NCBI GenBank assembly: GCA_036877525.1
Contig: JAZGTH010000072.1
Location: 3,573,501-3,637,500, forward strand
Origin: Chromobotia macracanthus
Taxonomy: Eukaryota > Chordata > Actinopteri > Cypriniformes > Botiidae
Length of the DNA stretch: 64,000 nucleotides
Direction: 5' to 3'
The notes beneath the pieces are model-generated. The model was not told where the DNA came from and did no database searches. It was given only the letters and a program-made list of their open reading frames with translations. Positions 47,801 to 63,221 of this stretch are shown here, one piece after another. Numbering within the stretch: the stretch's first letter is position 1; every line of letters starts with the position of its first letter. A program made the translations under genes and the position numbers.

Positions 47801-50297
47801 TCTGGGTTCTCATGTTATGTTGTCTTTGTGTTTTGAAGAACGTTACAGCAAACCATCGCGTGAATGATGCTGTGTTTACGGAGGATGGCCCTCAAGTAGT
47901 GACTGGTCGTTTCATGTATGGGCCGCTGGATATGGTCACGCTAACAGGCGAGAAGGTTTGTGTAAATGCACTTTTAGAAACAATTTTCTGTAGATCAATT
48001 ATTATTTATCATTGCGTTCTTTCTTTAAATCTTTAGCATTTTTATTAAAATTTTTGTTTTCAGTATTTTCCATTTTCGTTTTTAATTTCGTTTCCGTGAT
48101 TTCAAGGTTGATATTCACATCATGACCCAGCCCCCATCCGGCGAGTGGGTGTGCTTTGACACAGAAGTGACCAATAGCAGTGGCCGAGTCTCTTATGTGA
48201 TTCCTGAGATTAAGAAACTAGGAATTGGAGTGTATCCGGTCAAAATGGTGGTCAGGTGCGTTTCATCACAACTGCAGTACACAACACATTTAAAATTACC
48301 AACATTTAGTTCTCATTTAGTGGGATTTGTGTACAGACTGAACTATAAACTGTTATCTGTGTTTAAAGGGGTGACCACACATCTGCTGACAGCTACCTGA
48401 CCGTTCTGCCACGTGGCACCGAATTTGTTGTGTTTAGCATCGACGGCTCTTTCGCTGCCAGTGTGTCCATCATGGGCAGTGACCCTAAAGTCCGGGCAGG
48501 AGCTGTTGACGTGGTCAGGTGGGGCCTGGACTTCTCAGCTGTTTGTTTAAGCGCTCAAAAACGGGCACAGTCTTTAAGTTTTGTTGTTTGCTGGCTCTGA
48601 CCACTTGTTTTCGGCAGGCACTGGCAGGACCTGGGCTACCTGATCGTGTACGTGACGGGGCGACCAGACATGCAGAAGCAGCGCGTAGTGGCCTGGCTTT
48701 CACAGCACAACTTCCCTCATGGAATCGTGTCATTCTGTGACGGTCTCGTACACGACCCCCTCCGGCACAAAGCTAACTTCCTTAAGTCCCTCATAACCGA
48801 GGTGAGCGAGAGAACATAGCGTGAGAAGAATGTAGTGTCACAAGTTTCTCTGCCCCAAAAGGCTTGTGGGTAATATCAAAGTCCCTATAAGGAAGTCGCA
48901 CACTTGGTGGCCATTTTTGCAATGCTTCCAGGCAGCTATGAGGGAAGACGGATATCTCTAAAAAAAAGGTCATACTTAAACAATATATTTTCTAACCAAG
49001 TTTTAAACCTGACTGTAACTGTACCATTATTTCTGTTTCTTAAGCTTAAATTTCTATATTAAAGCAAGTTGTTTGCTTATAGCTACTGTGAATGTGCAAA
49101 GACTGTTACGTACCTTGCTGCATTCTGTACAGAGCCCCTCCCCCAAATAATCGTTAGAATCGTGTTTAGTGATTGACGATTGGCTCTTTCTACTAGTAGG
49201 CGGGACTTTCTTCACTAAAATGGCCATATTGAACGCGCAGTTTCTCCCATTCATAGTAACAGAACTGCAGTGTCTTGTTAATTCTATACTCTTTGATAAT
49301 ATATAGCTCAATAAGCTTGCATGAATGCATACTTAGAATATCAAAAGGGACCTGCCTAGATGGCACAATTTTAATGGTAGATTTTCAGTTTTAACCATAC
49401 TAGGGATATCCTTAACCTCACAGAAAGTAGGTTATGAGAATTCGATTTATCTTGCTGCTTTTGCAGGCACACATGAAGATCTTTGCTGCTTATGGCTCCA
49501 CCAAGGACATTTCAGTGTACACCTCACTGGGCCTGCCTCCGTCCCAGATCTACATCGTGGGGAGACCAACAAAGAAAATGCAACATCAGTGTCAGGTATC
49601 CATCAGACATCCACCTGTTGTTATGAATGACACTGTTTAAAAGTCGTTTAAACTTTGAAACTCATCATCACTATTAATTCTGAATGTTTCTTATTGAATG
49701 TTTCTTACCTGTCTTTCTCTTCTCTTGGCAACAACCTCTAATTCTCTATTCCTCTATTAAACAGTGCAGATCAATTACAATAACAGAGAAAATCTCTCTC
49801 CTCTCTCTCTCTCTCTCTCTTTCCTTTTCATACTGGCTTCTGTGTCTTGTCTTTCCTTTTTAAATTCTACACACTTGTCTCTATCTCTCTCTTCTCTCAC
49901 TGACCTCTCTGTTTCTGCTCTCACTGACCTGTCTCTCTTTCCACTTGTCTCTCAGTTCATCGCAGATGGCTATGCGTCTCACTTGTCCCAGCTGGAGTAC
50001 AATCAGAGGTCGAGACCGGCTAAGACCGGCAGTACTCGTATGGTCCTTCGGAAGGGAAGCTTTGGGCTGGGCGGCAGCGGCGACTTCCTGCGGAAGCGCA
50101 ATCACCTGCTGCGCACCATCTCCTCACAACCCACTTCTTCCACGCCGGTTGTGCAGGTGGGCCGTGCCGAGCGTGCCCAGAGCCAATCAGAATGCGACCG
50201 AGATCGGGCAGAACGTGCCCAGAGAAGCATGAGCATCGCGGCTGGCTGCTGGGGGCGGAGCAACAAATTTGAGGGTGGAGCTTTGAGCCCGAAATAG
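26088..50297 (+). CDS. pitpnm2: pitpnm2, membrane-associated phosphatidylinositol transfer protein 2 (whole spliced CDS span)
   Basis: Twenty-five confident exons join in frame (4245 nt, 1414 codons), slightly longer than mammalian PITPNM2. The N-terminal PITP domain (about residues 1-250, MLIKEYRIPMPMSVEEY onward) transfers phosphatidylinositol and phosphatidic acid. An FFAT motif EFFDAHE (about residues 351-357) should tether the protein to ER VAP proteins. A DDHD region follows ([42 protein letters not shown]...FLLRQ), then an LNS2 domain (FMYGPLDMVTLTGEKVDVHI; FSIDGSF; YVTGRPDMQKQR) that senses phosphatidic acid at the plasma membrane. The C-terminus, FLRKRNHLLRTIS then RSMSIAAGCWGR, points to PITPNM2 rather than PITPNM1 or PITPNM3, as does the mphosph9 neighbour. 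Unremarkable introns over 300 bp are 33918-34579, 34702-35874, 38476-38789, 40637-41129, 42934-43736, 43875-44899, 48802-49466 and 49596-49955. Confidence 0.96.
29291..29411. promoter_or_regulatory. Pair of RFX X-box motifs in pitpnm2 intron 2
   Basis: GTTGCCATGGTTAC lies at 29291-29304, one mismatch from the X-box consensus GTNRCC-N(0-3)-RGYAAC. GTTGCCAGGGCAAC lies at 29398-29411 and is a perfect match. They sit 93 bases apart in a GC-rich island (about 29220-29480). RFX binding here is inferred from the motif. Confidence 0.5.
29851..29972. repeat. Cluster of three near-perfect palindromes
   Basis: 29851-29873 has perfect 11-bp arms (attatttcaac) around one base. 29881-29894 is a perfect 14-bp palindrome (gaaataattatttc). 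29908-29972 has 32-bp arms around a single base, 29 of 32 positions pairing (left arm gtgagcgctgcaagaatgat, right arm ending tcattcttgcagtgctcac). No family was recognised; it could be a MITE core. Confidence 0.75.
31356..31374. repeat. (AC)n microsatellite
   Basis: About nine AC units, followed closely by a short (GA)n run at 31431-31443. Confidence 0.85.
32970..33367. mobile_element. hAT-like non-autonomous DNA transposon with 8-bp target duplication
   Basis: The element is flanked by identical 8-mers attataca at 32962-32969 and 33368-33375. Its ends are imperfect inverted repeats (ttaaaggtacggtaagcgag versus inverted ttaaagttgcagtatgtgat). Eight-base duplications are the hallmark of the hAT superfamily. 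There is no transposase ORF. A (CAG/AGC)n run sits near its right end. Confidence 0.7.
33703..33917 (+). CDS. pitpnm2: pitpnm2 exon (PITP domain)
   Basis: The acceptor is cctccctgcag and the donor is CACG|gtgagt. It encodes KKSREESEGEGSGVEILENR, YTHKVYHIGQHIPSWFR and the lead into the lipid-binding core. Confidence 0.97.
34580..34701 (+). CDS. pitpnm2: pitpnm2 exon (PITP domain)
   Basis: The acceptor is gtcctgcag and the donor is ATAG|gtcggt. It encodes RYTCPFVEKFSIDIETYYKP, strongly conserved among PITPs. Confidence 0.95.
35875..36108 (+). CDS. pitpnm2: pitpnm2 exon (PITP domain)
   Basis: The acceptor is tctttcacag and the donor is GTGG|gtaagt. It encodes the DPKLYKSMKTQRGPL, CAYKLCKVEFRYWGMQSKIE and RFIHDVG motifs of the lipid-exchange domain. 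Confidence 0.97.
37235..37371 (-). mobile_element. tRNA-derived SINE copy 3
   Basis: On the minus strand it reads ggtgttcctgtagttaaact, then ggtagagcattatgctgggt and catgggatcaagtcccag (box B-like). The plus-strand left edge is tttatgcatttggctttta. It lies in the intron after the third PITP exon. Confidence 0.75.
37602..37925 (+). CDS. pitpnm2: pitpnm2 exon (end of PITP domain and linker)
   Basis: The acceptor is ttcccatcag and the preferred donor is GGTG|gtgagt. An alternative donor three bases upstream (GTGGTG) would drop one Gly and keep frame. It encodes LRKVMVRAHRQAWCWQDEWY then an acidic, Ser-rich linker ending KQWSTSSRSSRSSKRG. Confidence 0.95.
38177..38272 (+). CDS. pitpnm2: pitpnm2 exon with FFAT motif
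   Basis: The acceptor is gcatgcag and the donor is CACG|gtaacg. It encodes HSISEWRMQSIARDSEDSTD then DEFFDAH. The core FFAT motif EFFDAHE is completed by the first codon of the next exon. The acidic flank is typical of VAP-binding FFATs. Confidence 0.95.
38377..38475 (+). CDS. pitpnm2: pitpnm2 exon
   Basis: The acceptor is attgtacag and the donor is CAGG|gtatgc. It encodes EDFSDNEEIFAKEITKWSSN and DLMDKIE, matching the post-FFAT region of PITPNM2. Confidence 0.93.
38790..38854 (+). CDS. pitpnm2: pitpnm2 exon (short)
   Basis: The acceptor is ttgttctag and the donor is GGTGAG|gtacgt. It encodes DLYQESGVEFTGTASVEPLG. It ends in phase 0, so it can join either 39307 or 40392. Confidence 0.85.
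39307..39372 (+). CDS. pitpnm2: Candidate basic cassette exon of pitpnm2
   Basis: A 66-nt frame-neutral (phase 0 to 0) segment lies between acceptor ttccggtccacag and strong donor GCAGCT|gtgagt. Its 22 codons include nine Arg and three Lys, with a core GRKKKRRARRRAA that resembles a nuclear-localisation or acidic-lipid-binding stretch. I do not recall an equivalent in mammalian PITPNM2. Flanking exons splice in frame with or without it. It may be a chance open segment. Confidence 0.4.
40392..40636 (+). CDS. pitpnm2: pitpnm2 exon (start of lipase-like region)
   Basis: The acceptor is tgtccctcag and the donor is TCAAA|gtgagt. It encodes SKIHVLILVLHGGNILDTGG, MRVHYPAALGRIAIRLVPCP and AFSLVS, all conserved in PITPNM2. 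Confidence 0.96.
41130..41319 (+). CDS. pitpnm2: pitpnm2 exon
   Basis: The acceptor is ttgacacag and the donor is CCAA|gtcagt. It encodes LSPYSYDEGCLSNSQDHIPL and AALPLLATSAPQYQDAVATV. Confidence 0.96.
41441..41560 (+). CDS. pitpnm2: pitpnm2 exon (nucleophile-elbow-like motif)
   Basis: The acceptor is gtgtgtgcag. It encodes [17 protein letters not shown], resembling a lipase elbow, and then SSRRGSIVSVQ. Two donors compete: gtaagt at 41549 (better consensus) and gtaaac at 41561. They differ by four in-frame codons (VSVQ). Family comparison (SRRGSVVSMQ) favours 41561. Confidence 0.93.
41804..41892. repeat. (TA)n microsatellite followed by poly-T
   Basis: About 33 TA units and then a run of about 22 T, in a pitpnm2 intron. 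Confidence 0.95.
42080..42297 (+). CDS. pitpnm2: pitpnm2 exon (Ser-rich linker)
   Basis: The acceptor is gtctccacag and the donor is TCCAG|gtaagt. It encodes DNDLLSPG, ESRHLSRSN-like EGSRHLSRSNIDIPRS, and KRSDSSTYELDTIKQHQAFL. Confidence 0.94.
42494..42672 (+). CDS. pitpnm2: pitpnm2 exon (DDHD domain)
   Basis: The acceptor is tgtctatag and the donor is GATG|gtacat. It encodes [20 protein letters not shown] and LRKTVVPS. DDHD domains are metal-binding regions of phospholipase and PITP families. Confidence 0.96.
42763..42933 (+). CDS. pitpnm2: pitpnm2 exon (DDHD domain)
   Basis: The acceptor is ccttccttcag and the donor is CTGG|gtaaga. It encodes RPACQQVYNLFHPADPSASR, LEPLLEKRFHLLPPFSVPRY and QRFPLGDG. 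Confidence 0.97.
43737..43874 (+). CDS. pitpnm2: pitpnm2 exon
   Basis: The acceptor is catacggcag. The donor is GAGT|gtgtgt at 43875, chosen because the junction codon then gives ESDVMQSH, parallel to mammalian ESDALQTH. Reading on would stop at TAG after two codons. It encodes ETIQSNAHLLLESTVYG and the conserved ETSIAVPVLNWQ. Confidence 0.85.
44900..45064 (+). CDS. pitpnm2: pitpnm2 exon
   Basis: The acceptor is gctcctcacag and the donor is AACA|gtgagt. It encodes FRGARRASETSIASQVSGLA and DSYTASNIAN, closely matching FRRASEISIASQVSG of the family. Confidence 0.94.
45222..45361. mobile_element. MITE family B copy
   Basis: It opens ttaaagtgatagttcaccc and closes tttttgggtgaactgtcct, inverted copies of each other. 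The body contains tattcctcaccctcatgtca and ttctgaggaacacaaaataa, a repeat common in cyprinid genomes. Confidence 0.75.
45524..45772 (+). CDS. pitpnm2: pitpnm2 exon (Ser/Pro-rich)
   Basis: The acceptor is tandem (ctctagtag): use of 45523 gives the Ile-Ala-Gln junction found in relatives, while use of 45526 would replace Ile-Ala by Thr. The donor is CAAG|gtacat. It contains LSKKLSLLSQLTLP and a low-complexity Ser/Pro region. Confidence 0.88.
46243..46555. mobile_element. Foldback MITE family A, copy 4
   Basis: The left end taaagttgcaatctgtaact is mirrored by the right end agaagttacgaattgcagct. Internal tttgaaacataaaactgcag and actgatttttgttcattttt match copies 2 and 3. It lies in the intron before the WWGTKR exon. 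Confidence 0.8.
47031..47179 (+). CDS. pitpnm2: pitpnm2 exon (end of DDHD region)
   Basis: The acceptor is ctctctctctgcag and the donor is AGACAG|gtaaaa. It encodes [40 protein letters not shown] and DVVSFLLRQ. Confidence 0.97.
47219..47450. repeat. Repeat-derived intronic sequence
   Basis: It opens taaaggcaggataggccatc, resembling the hAT-like element ends seen at 32970, and closes with a SINE-like tail (gcatttggtctgaatgctaa then repeated aaattgtaaat). Both boundaries are uncertain. Confidence 0.35.
47637..47753 (+). CDS. pitpnm2: pitpnm2 exon
   Basis: Thirty-nine codons in phase 0, acceptor ttactctaag and donor ATCAGG|gtgaga. It encodes VMRHENSSILELDGKEVSEF, KPREKWMRKRTHVKIR. Confidence 0.96.
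47839..47955 (+). CDS. pitpnm2: pitpnm2 exon (LNS2 start)
   Basis: The acceptor is gttttgaag and the donor is GAGAAG|gtttgt. It encodes NVTANHRVNDAVFTEDGPQV then TGRFMYGPLDMVTLTGEK. Confidence 0.96.
48107..48255 (+). CDS. pitpnm2: pitpnm2 exon (LNS2)
   Basis: The acceptor is gatttcaag and the donor is GTCAG|gtgcgt. It encodes VDVHIMTQPPSGEW (joined with the previous exon) and GIGVYPVKMVVR. Confidence 0.96.
48369..48518 (+). CDS. pitpnm2: pitpnm2 exon (LNS2 core)
   Basis: The acceptor is gtgtttaaag and the donor is GTCAG|gtgggg. It encodes FVVFSIDGSFAASVSIMGSD then PKVRAGAVDVVR. The SIDGSF replaces the DxDxT motif of catalytic lipins, consistent with a lipid-binding, non-phosphatase domain. 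Confidence 0.96.
48618..48801 (+). CDS. pitpnm2: pitpnm2 exon (LNS2)
   Basis: The acceptor is ttttcggcag and the donor is ACCGAG|gtgagc. It encodes HWQDLGYLIVYVTGRPDMQK, QRVVAWLSQHNFPHGIVSFC and DPLRHKANFLKSL. Confidence 0.96.
49467..49595 (+). CDS. pitpnm2: pitpnm2 exon (LNS2 end)
   Basis: The acceptor is gcttttgcag and the donor is TGTCAG|gtatcc. It encodes AAYGSTKDISVYTSLGLPPS and QIYIVGRPTKKM. Confidence 0.96.
49956..50297 (+). CDS. pitpnm2: pitpnm2 terminal exon (stop TAG)
   Basis: The acceptor cttgtctctcag follows a long CT-rich tract (49797-49955). It encodes FIADGYASHLSQLEYNQRSR, RMVLRKGSFGLGG, FLRKRNHLLRTIS and RSMSIAAGCWGR, the PITPNM2-specific C-terminus. The stop is at 50295-50297. 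Confidence 0.97.
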   Translation, partial: FIADGYASHLSQLEYNQRSRPAKTGSTRMVLRKGSFGLGGSGDFLRKRNHLLRTISSQPTSSTPVVQVGRAERAQSQSECDRDRAERAQRSMSIAAGCWGRSNKFEGGALSPK

Positions 50298-52964
50298 GCT
50301 CTGCCCACCAGGTCTCAGTTCTGGGAGGCACTATGTAAGGCACAAGGACTAAAGCATGGCCTGCAGGATAAGGAGATGGACCCTACAGTATCTCACAGTA
50401 TTACAACAAACTGTGAGCCAACCTCACTGCTTACTATTGCATGAGAGTCATTAGAGAAAATTAAATTTTTGTTGTTTTTGTTTGTTTTTTTTAAGTCCAG
50501 CAGCCAAACATTTTTAAGAAAGCGAAAAATAGCGCCTTAAGCATCACTCTGGGTCTTGCCCCTCACCTCTGACTCAATTGAATGTACTGTTTGGACAGAA
50601 ACACAGTCTCCTGCCCATCCTGCAAGCTTTACTGAGTTCTCCAAGCCCCCCTTCTGGTGTCCACAGAGTGTCCCACACATGTACATATGTGCCTCCTCTT
50701 ACCTGCTCAGGGCAGCCATGAACTTGAGGAGATGATCAAACCCAGAGGCCATGTCACGTCCCTCTAATTATTATTCATTTTATCTCTGAACCCATCCCAG
50801 CAGCATTTGGCAATAAGGATCCAACCCATCACACAGATACGTGGTCTGCAGGTCATCAGAGGCCTTATGTTCTTATTCAGAGCACGAAGGGAGAGCGTGT
50901 AGGTTTGAACCCAAGACATTCATTCTCAAAGGAGCAACTATCCCTTTACCAGGCTTTCTTTCTTTGCAATACCTCCGAGACGTCAGTAGAGGGCCGTTTC
51001 TCGGCTCTTCTCTTAATGCTCTCGGCATGGGCTGCTGGGACATGTTTGGTGTGTCTTTATAAGCTGTTTTTTTTGTTCTGAGCCACCAAAAACAATCGTA
51101 AGCACACGTGCAATTTCATGCCACACCTGCCGAAGTAAAAAAACGTTACTGCTGCTTCTTTTGACTTGGAGAAAATCTCGCAATTCTACATGAAAATGGA
51201 CCACGCAGCTCGCTGCGTTCACACGTTCTAATGAACTTAAGATAAAAAGACTATGAACAATTTTTCCATCAGAACAGGCAAGATTTCTTCGTCAGAATGA
51301 AGACGGATCTCGTGCATTCTCAATCATTTCCTCCCAGACTTCTTTGAACTCATTTCCAGAACGATTGAGGAGCAGTTCGAACAATCGCTCACTCAATAAC
51401 GCCAATGGCCAAAACGAATTCATTTCAAAAGCTGTAGTCCTGCAACTGCATAACCTCATTGTTATTTTGCACTAGTGGAATCGTGGACGTCCTTTTCCCA
51501 TCTCATGTTGCTACATGACCTCTGTGTAGTACATGACCCTTATTATTCATAGCAGGGTATTTGTGCACATGCACTCTCATATATTCCTCCAACATATAGG
51601 AAACAACGAAAAAATGCAAAGAATGTGCCAAAAGAAGGCGGATGGTAGAAACCCAACCGCGTCTGAGGTTTTTGATGTGTTGTAGCAACGTTTCCCGAGC
51701 GTTTGGGCTGGGTGTGTACATATGCTGTTTTGATGGCACATCATGTATAATGGTTTTAAGATCTTAGGTCATTTTTAGATCCACTTACGTTCTTTAAAGT
51801 TCAGTAACCTATGATAGTGTTCATATGTTCATATGTAAGTGATTGAGGTATATAAAAATCGTGCTTTTATTCATTGTATGATTTTAGATCAGGCAGCATG
51901 ACAGAGCGGTCTGTTGATGTATCACTGGAATAGCCGTGCTGCATGTACGGACGCCGAGGTTCTAATCTGGCTGTATAGTGGATTGTATTGAACTGGTCCG
52001 GATCAGAGCCGACACTTCCGGCCCAGTTGTCATTTGTTCGTCTGAATGAGACTTCAACCAGTGTAGATACTGTAAAAGATGTAAATTTCACTACATAGGA
52101 TATGTCACGGTAAAATTATTTATTTCTGTAGCTTCATAAGATGATGGATAGTTCCGGTTTGACTGTATTTCATGTGTTGCTTTACTTTCGTCCAACTCTG
52201 AAATGCTTTAAGGACCAATGGCTTGTCCTTGTGCATAATAGTTGACAGTGTTTCTGTAGCAAAATGCCACCGTACCGCACGGACAATCAATCCGCTCCAC
52301 AAACGACATCCGGCGGACGAAACGGGCAAGACGCCCGCCTGTGCGAACCGTCGCCCGGCTCTTATTGATCACACATCCCCGGGAGCTTGTACTCTTGCTG
52401 TATGGCGTCGGGGTGAAAACGTCCCCTTAATGTGAATCGGTTTGTGAAGAGTTTCTTAACGTGGTTAAATTGTGACTAATTTGCGGAGGAAATGCTTTTT
52501 GTTTTTAACTCGCATTGCTAGTCTTGCGGGCCCGGGGAAATATTACGAGGTTTGTGACGAGACGAATCGGTATCTGTGGTTAAGGTTTCCCGCAAGACGA
52601 ACTTGTTCCGGTGATGTCTGGGGGGGAATAAATTGAATGTGAAGCATTTTAAACACAATCTGGGTTTTTAAATCGCAATCCTCCGTCCTGCTGACGCGCG
52701 TCGTCCGCGGGACTTTTATTTTGAAATCGCGCGCGCGCGCTGAAGGTTTCACGATGTTTTGTTTTTAATGTTGCGGTCGATGGTTTGTGTCGCACTTTCT
52801 TCACACGGTTTAAACGTAAAACCTCGGGTTTGAGCTCAAGTGTGTGTTGTATCCTCAGAGAAAGCAGATTATAGCCACTTTTGTACTTTGCATGTCGCAG
52901 AATAACTTTCGTACGTTTTACTGTATTCAGTAATGAGCGACTGTACCTCCAATTTATAGCTGCC

Positions 52965-52967
<3 letters not shown>

Positions 52968-52997
<30 letters not shown>
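52968..52997. repeat. (TA)n microsatellite in the pitpnm2 3' UTR
   Basis: About fifteen TA units. Confidence 0.9.
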
Positions 52998-53003
<6 letters not shown>

Positions 53004-53388
53004 CCTATCACCTTACTACCAAATATTTATCTTAGAAAAGGATCAACTTGGCAACCCCAGACCGTATTTCTTCTTCTTTTGTTTTTAATTAACGTCGACG
53101 GTGAAACGAGCGGAAATACGATTACAAAATAAAAGTTCGGACGTGTGTACCAATTAGTAGACGCTGCGTTTATGTGCCGGATGAAATGTTCATTTAATCG
53201 TCTGAAATGATCACGGTTTCTTCTTTCATTTGTTGCCAAAAAATTTGCTGCAAGAAACAAAGCGCAACACATTCCCAACAAACCTTTGGCTCGTAAACCG
53301 AGACGGGTTGCAGAGCTCACCTGAACGTCGCAGTTTTCAGGCCGGGTCGGTGGTTCAGTGCTCTCCTGTATAGCTGTATGTACTGTGG

Positions 53389-53394
53389 AATAAA
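53389..53394 (+). terminator. pitpnm2: Likely pitpnm2 poly(A) signal AATAAA
   Basis: A canonical hexamer with a downstream GT/T-rich element about 20-35 bases on, at the end of the long 3' UTR. Confidence 0.6.
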
Positions 53395-53415
53395 TGCAGT
53401 TGGACGACTGTGAGA

Positions 53416-53859
53416 GTCTTGTCTTTTTTATCACATTATAAATGTTATACGTGCAATGTTTGCTTTAGTTTGAGAAGAATAATTGTGTGAAACAAACGCA
53501 TTGGTCCATGCTGACATGATTTGTTCCTGTCAAATGTTGATTTGCCATGCATAAAGCTTGACAGAGGTTATAAAACACATCCTTAACATTTTCTCCAGCA
53601 GGTTTATAGTTAAAGTCGTTTTGTTGGTTTATTTCATGAACATTTCATGTGTTTGAAGAGCTCCGGCGTGCTGGTACGTATGGATGCATGTCTACTGACT
53701 CTCAATGTTGTGGTAGAAACGTTTTAATACGATTGTGCATTATCAACAATGTAAAACACTGAAGGAAAATTTTAAATGCACAAGTTTTATGCATTTTCTT
53801 TTCTAAATTTGATAATGTAACATGCAGTAGTTATTACAGATGACAGAGAAAACAATTAT
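53416..53859. other. Gap between convergent pitpnm2 and kif2a
   Basis: Short AT-rich sequence between the two inferred poly(A) sites. I see no gene, RNA or repeat in it. Confidence 0.5.
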
Positions 53860-54922
53860 TTAGAAAAAAGATCTGAGTTTTATTGTGACCAGGTGTAGTA
53901 GAGGATGAAATGGACAATGTTGACAGATCGTTTATTTTCAATGCTGCAAAATACTGAATGAAACAGCGAGTAAAAAAAAGCAGCGTTTATAAATAGCATT
54001 AAAAACAACAGTACAGCCTCAAGTTTATGATCACAGATCACTCAGAACAAATGAAATGTAATCCGGTATGAAAACAATACAGTTACACGAGTCAGTGTTT
54101 GGATTTCGATCTAGATTCTCTCTGAGCAGATCCAGATCAGCCAACAAGCACATGTACAATTCAAGCCACAGAAATCAAGTGATTTGTTGTGATGTTGTCA
54201 CAAAACGACCGGCATTTATTTGTTGTTTGAGGAAATGTATGAAAAACAGTACAATCGTGTATAAATACCATTTTTTCCTTTACAATCTTCTAATAAAACC
54301 AGAATGTAAGTATAATGTTCTGCAGAGATAATCCTGCAGTTGTGGTGTAAGCAGAAATGCACAATATCTCTGACTGGTTACTGTTAATGTATATTTTTAA
54401 TATATTTTGTAAATCATTTGAGTCTGATTAAGACAAGGACGTTTATTTTAAACTCTACAGAGCATATGTATAATAATGACTATGAGGCGTAACAAAAAAC
54501 CTATCCAGCATCAGTCAAAATGTTAATACTGGTGCCGTTTCTGGAGATCTTTCTCCATTGGGAGAGATAATCAGACTTCAGGAACACGCAAACTCTTGAA
54601 TGATGTTAATGAAATATTTACACAGTCGATGCGGATGTACAATGAAAGCTGATTTGTGCATGCAGTAGTTCAGAGACTGGAACAACCAGAGTTCCCTCTC
54701 ATGACAAGATGACCTTACATATGATCATTTCTTTAAAAAACTGCAAGCTACTGTATTTCTTTACCATTAGGATTTTAAATGTGCTTTTGTAGATGAAGGA
54801 AACGGTCACAACACAAAACAGGTTACTGGTGTCCAGACAGCCACATCAGCTGTCATCTTACTGTTGAAAGGTCTTTAAGCTGCAGGCAGGGCAGGTAATG
54901 TTGTGCTGGTGATGCAGTGGAG
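53860..54922 (-). other. kif2a: kif2a 3' UTR (approximate end)
   Basis: Minus-strand AATAAA signals lie at 53931-53936 and 53879-53884, about 1 kb beyond the stop codon. The cleavage position is inferred. No other feature was seen. Confidence 0.5.

Positions 54923-63221
<8,299 letters not shown>

Larger units (their letters stand above)
50298..53415 (+). other. pitpnm2: pitpnm2 3' UTR (about 3.1 kb)
   Basis: No further exon or ORF of note. Poly(A) signals AATAAA occur at 52627-52632, 53128-53133 and 53389-53394; the last is followed by a GT/T-rich stretch (tgtgagagtcttgtcttttt) and is the likely main site. It includes a (TA)n tract (52968-52997) and a CpG-rich block (about 52260-52850). Confidence 0.6.

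Noticed and set aside
26088..50297. Assignment to pitpnm1 or pitpnm3
   Set aside because: A PITP domain is present (excluding most PITPNM3 forms), and the C-terminal RSMSIAAGCWGR and mphosph9 linkage fit PITPNM2.
50020..50343. Minus-strand open frame of 107 codons opposite the last pitpnm2 exon
   Set aside because: Shadow of a GC-rich, strongly conserved plus-strand coding exon.
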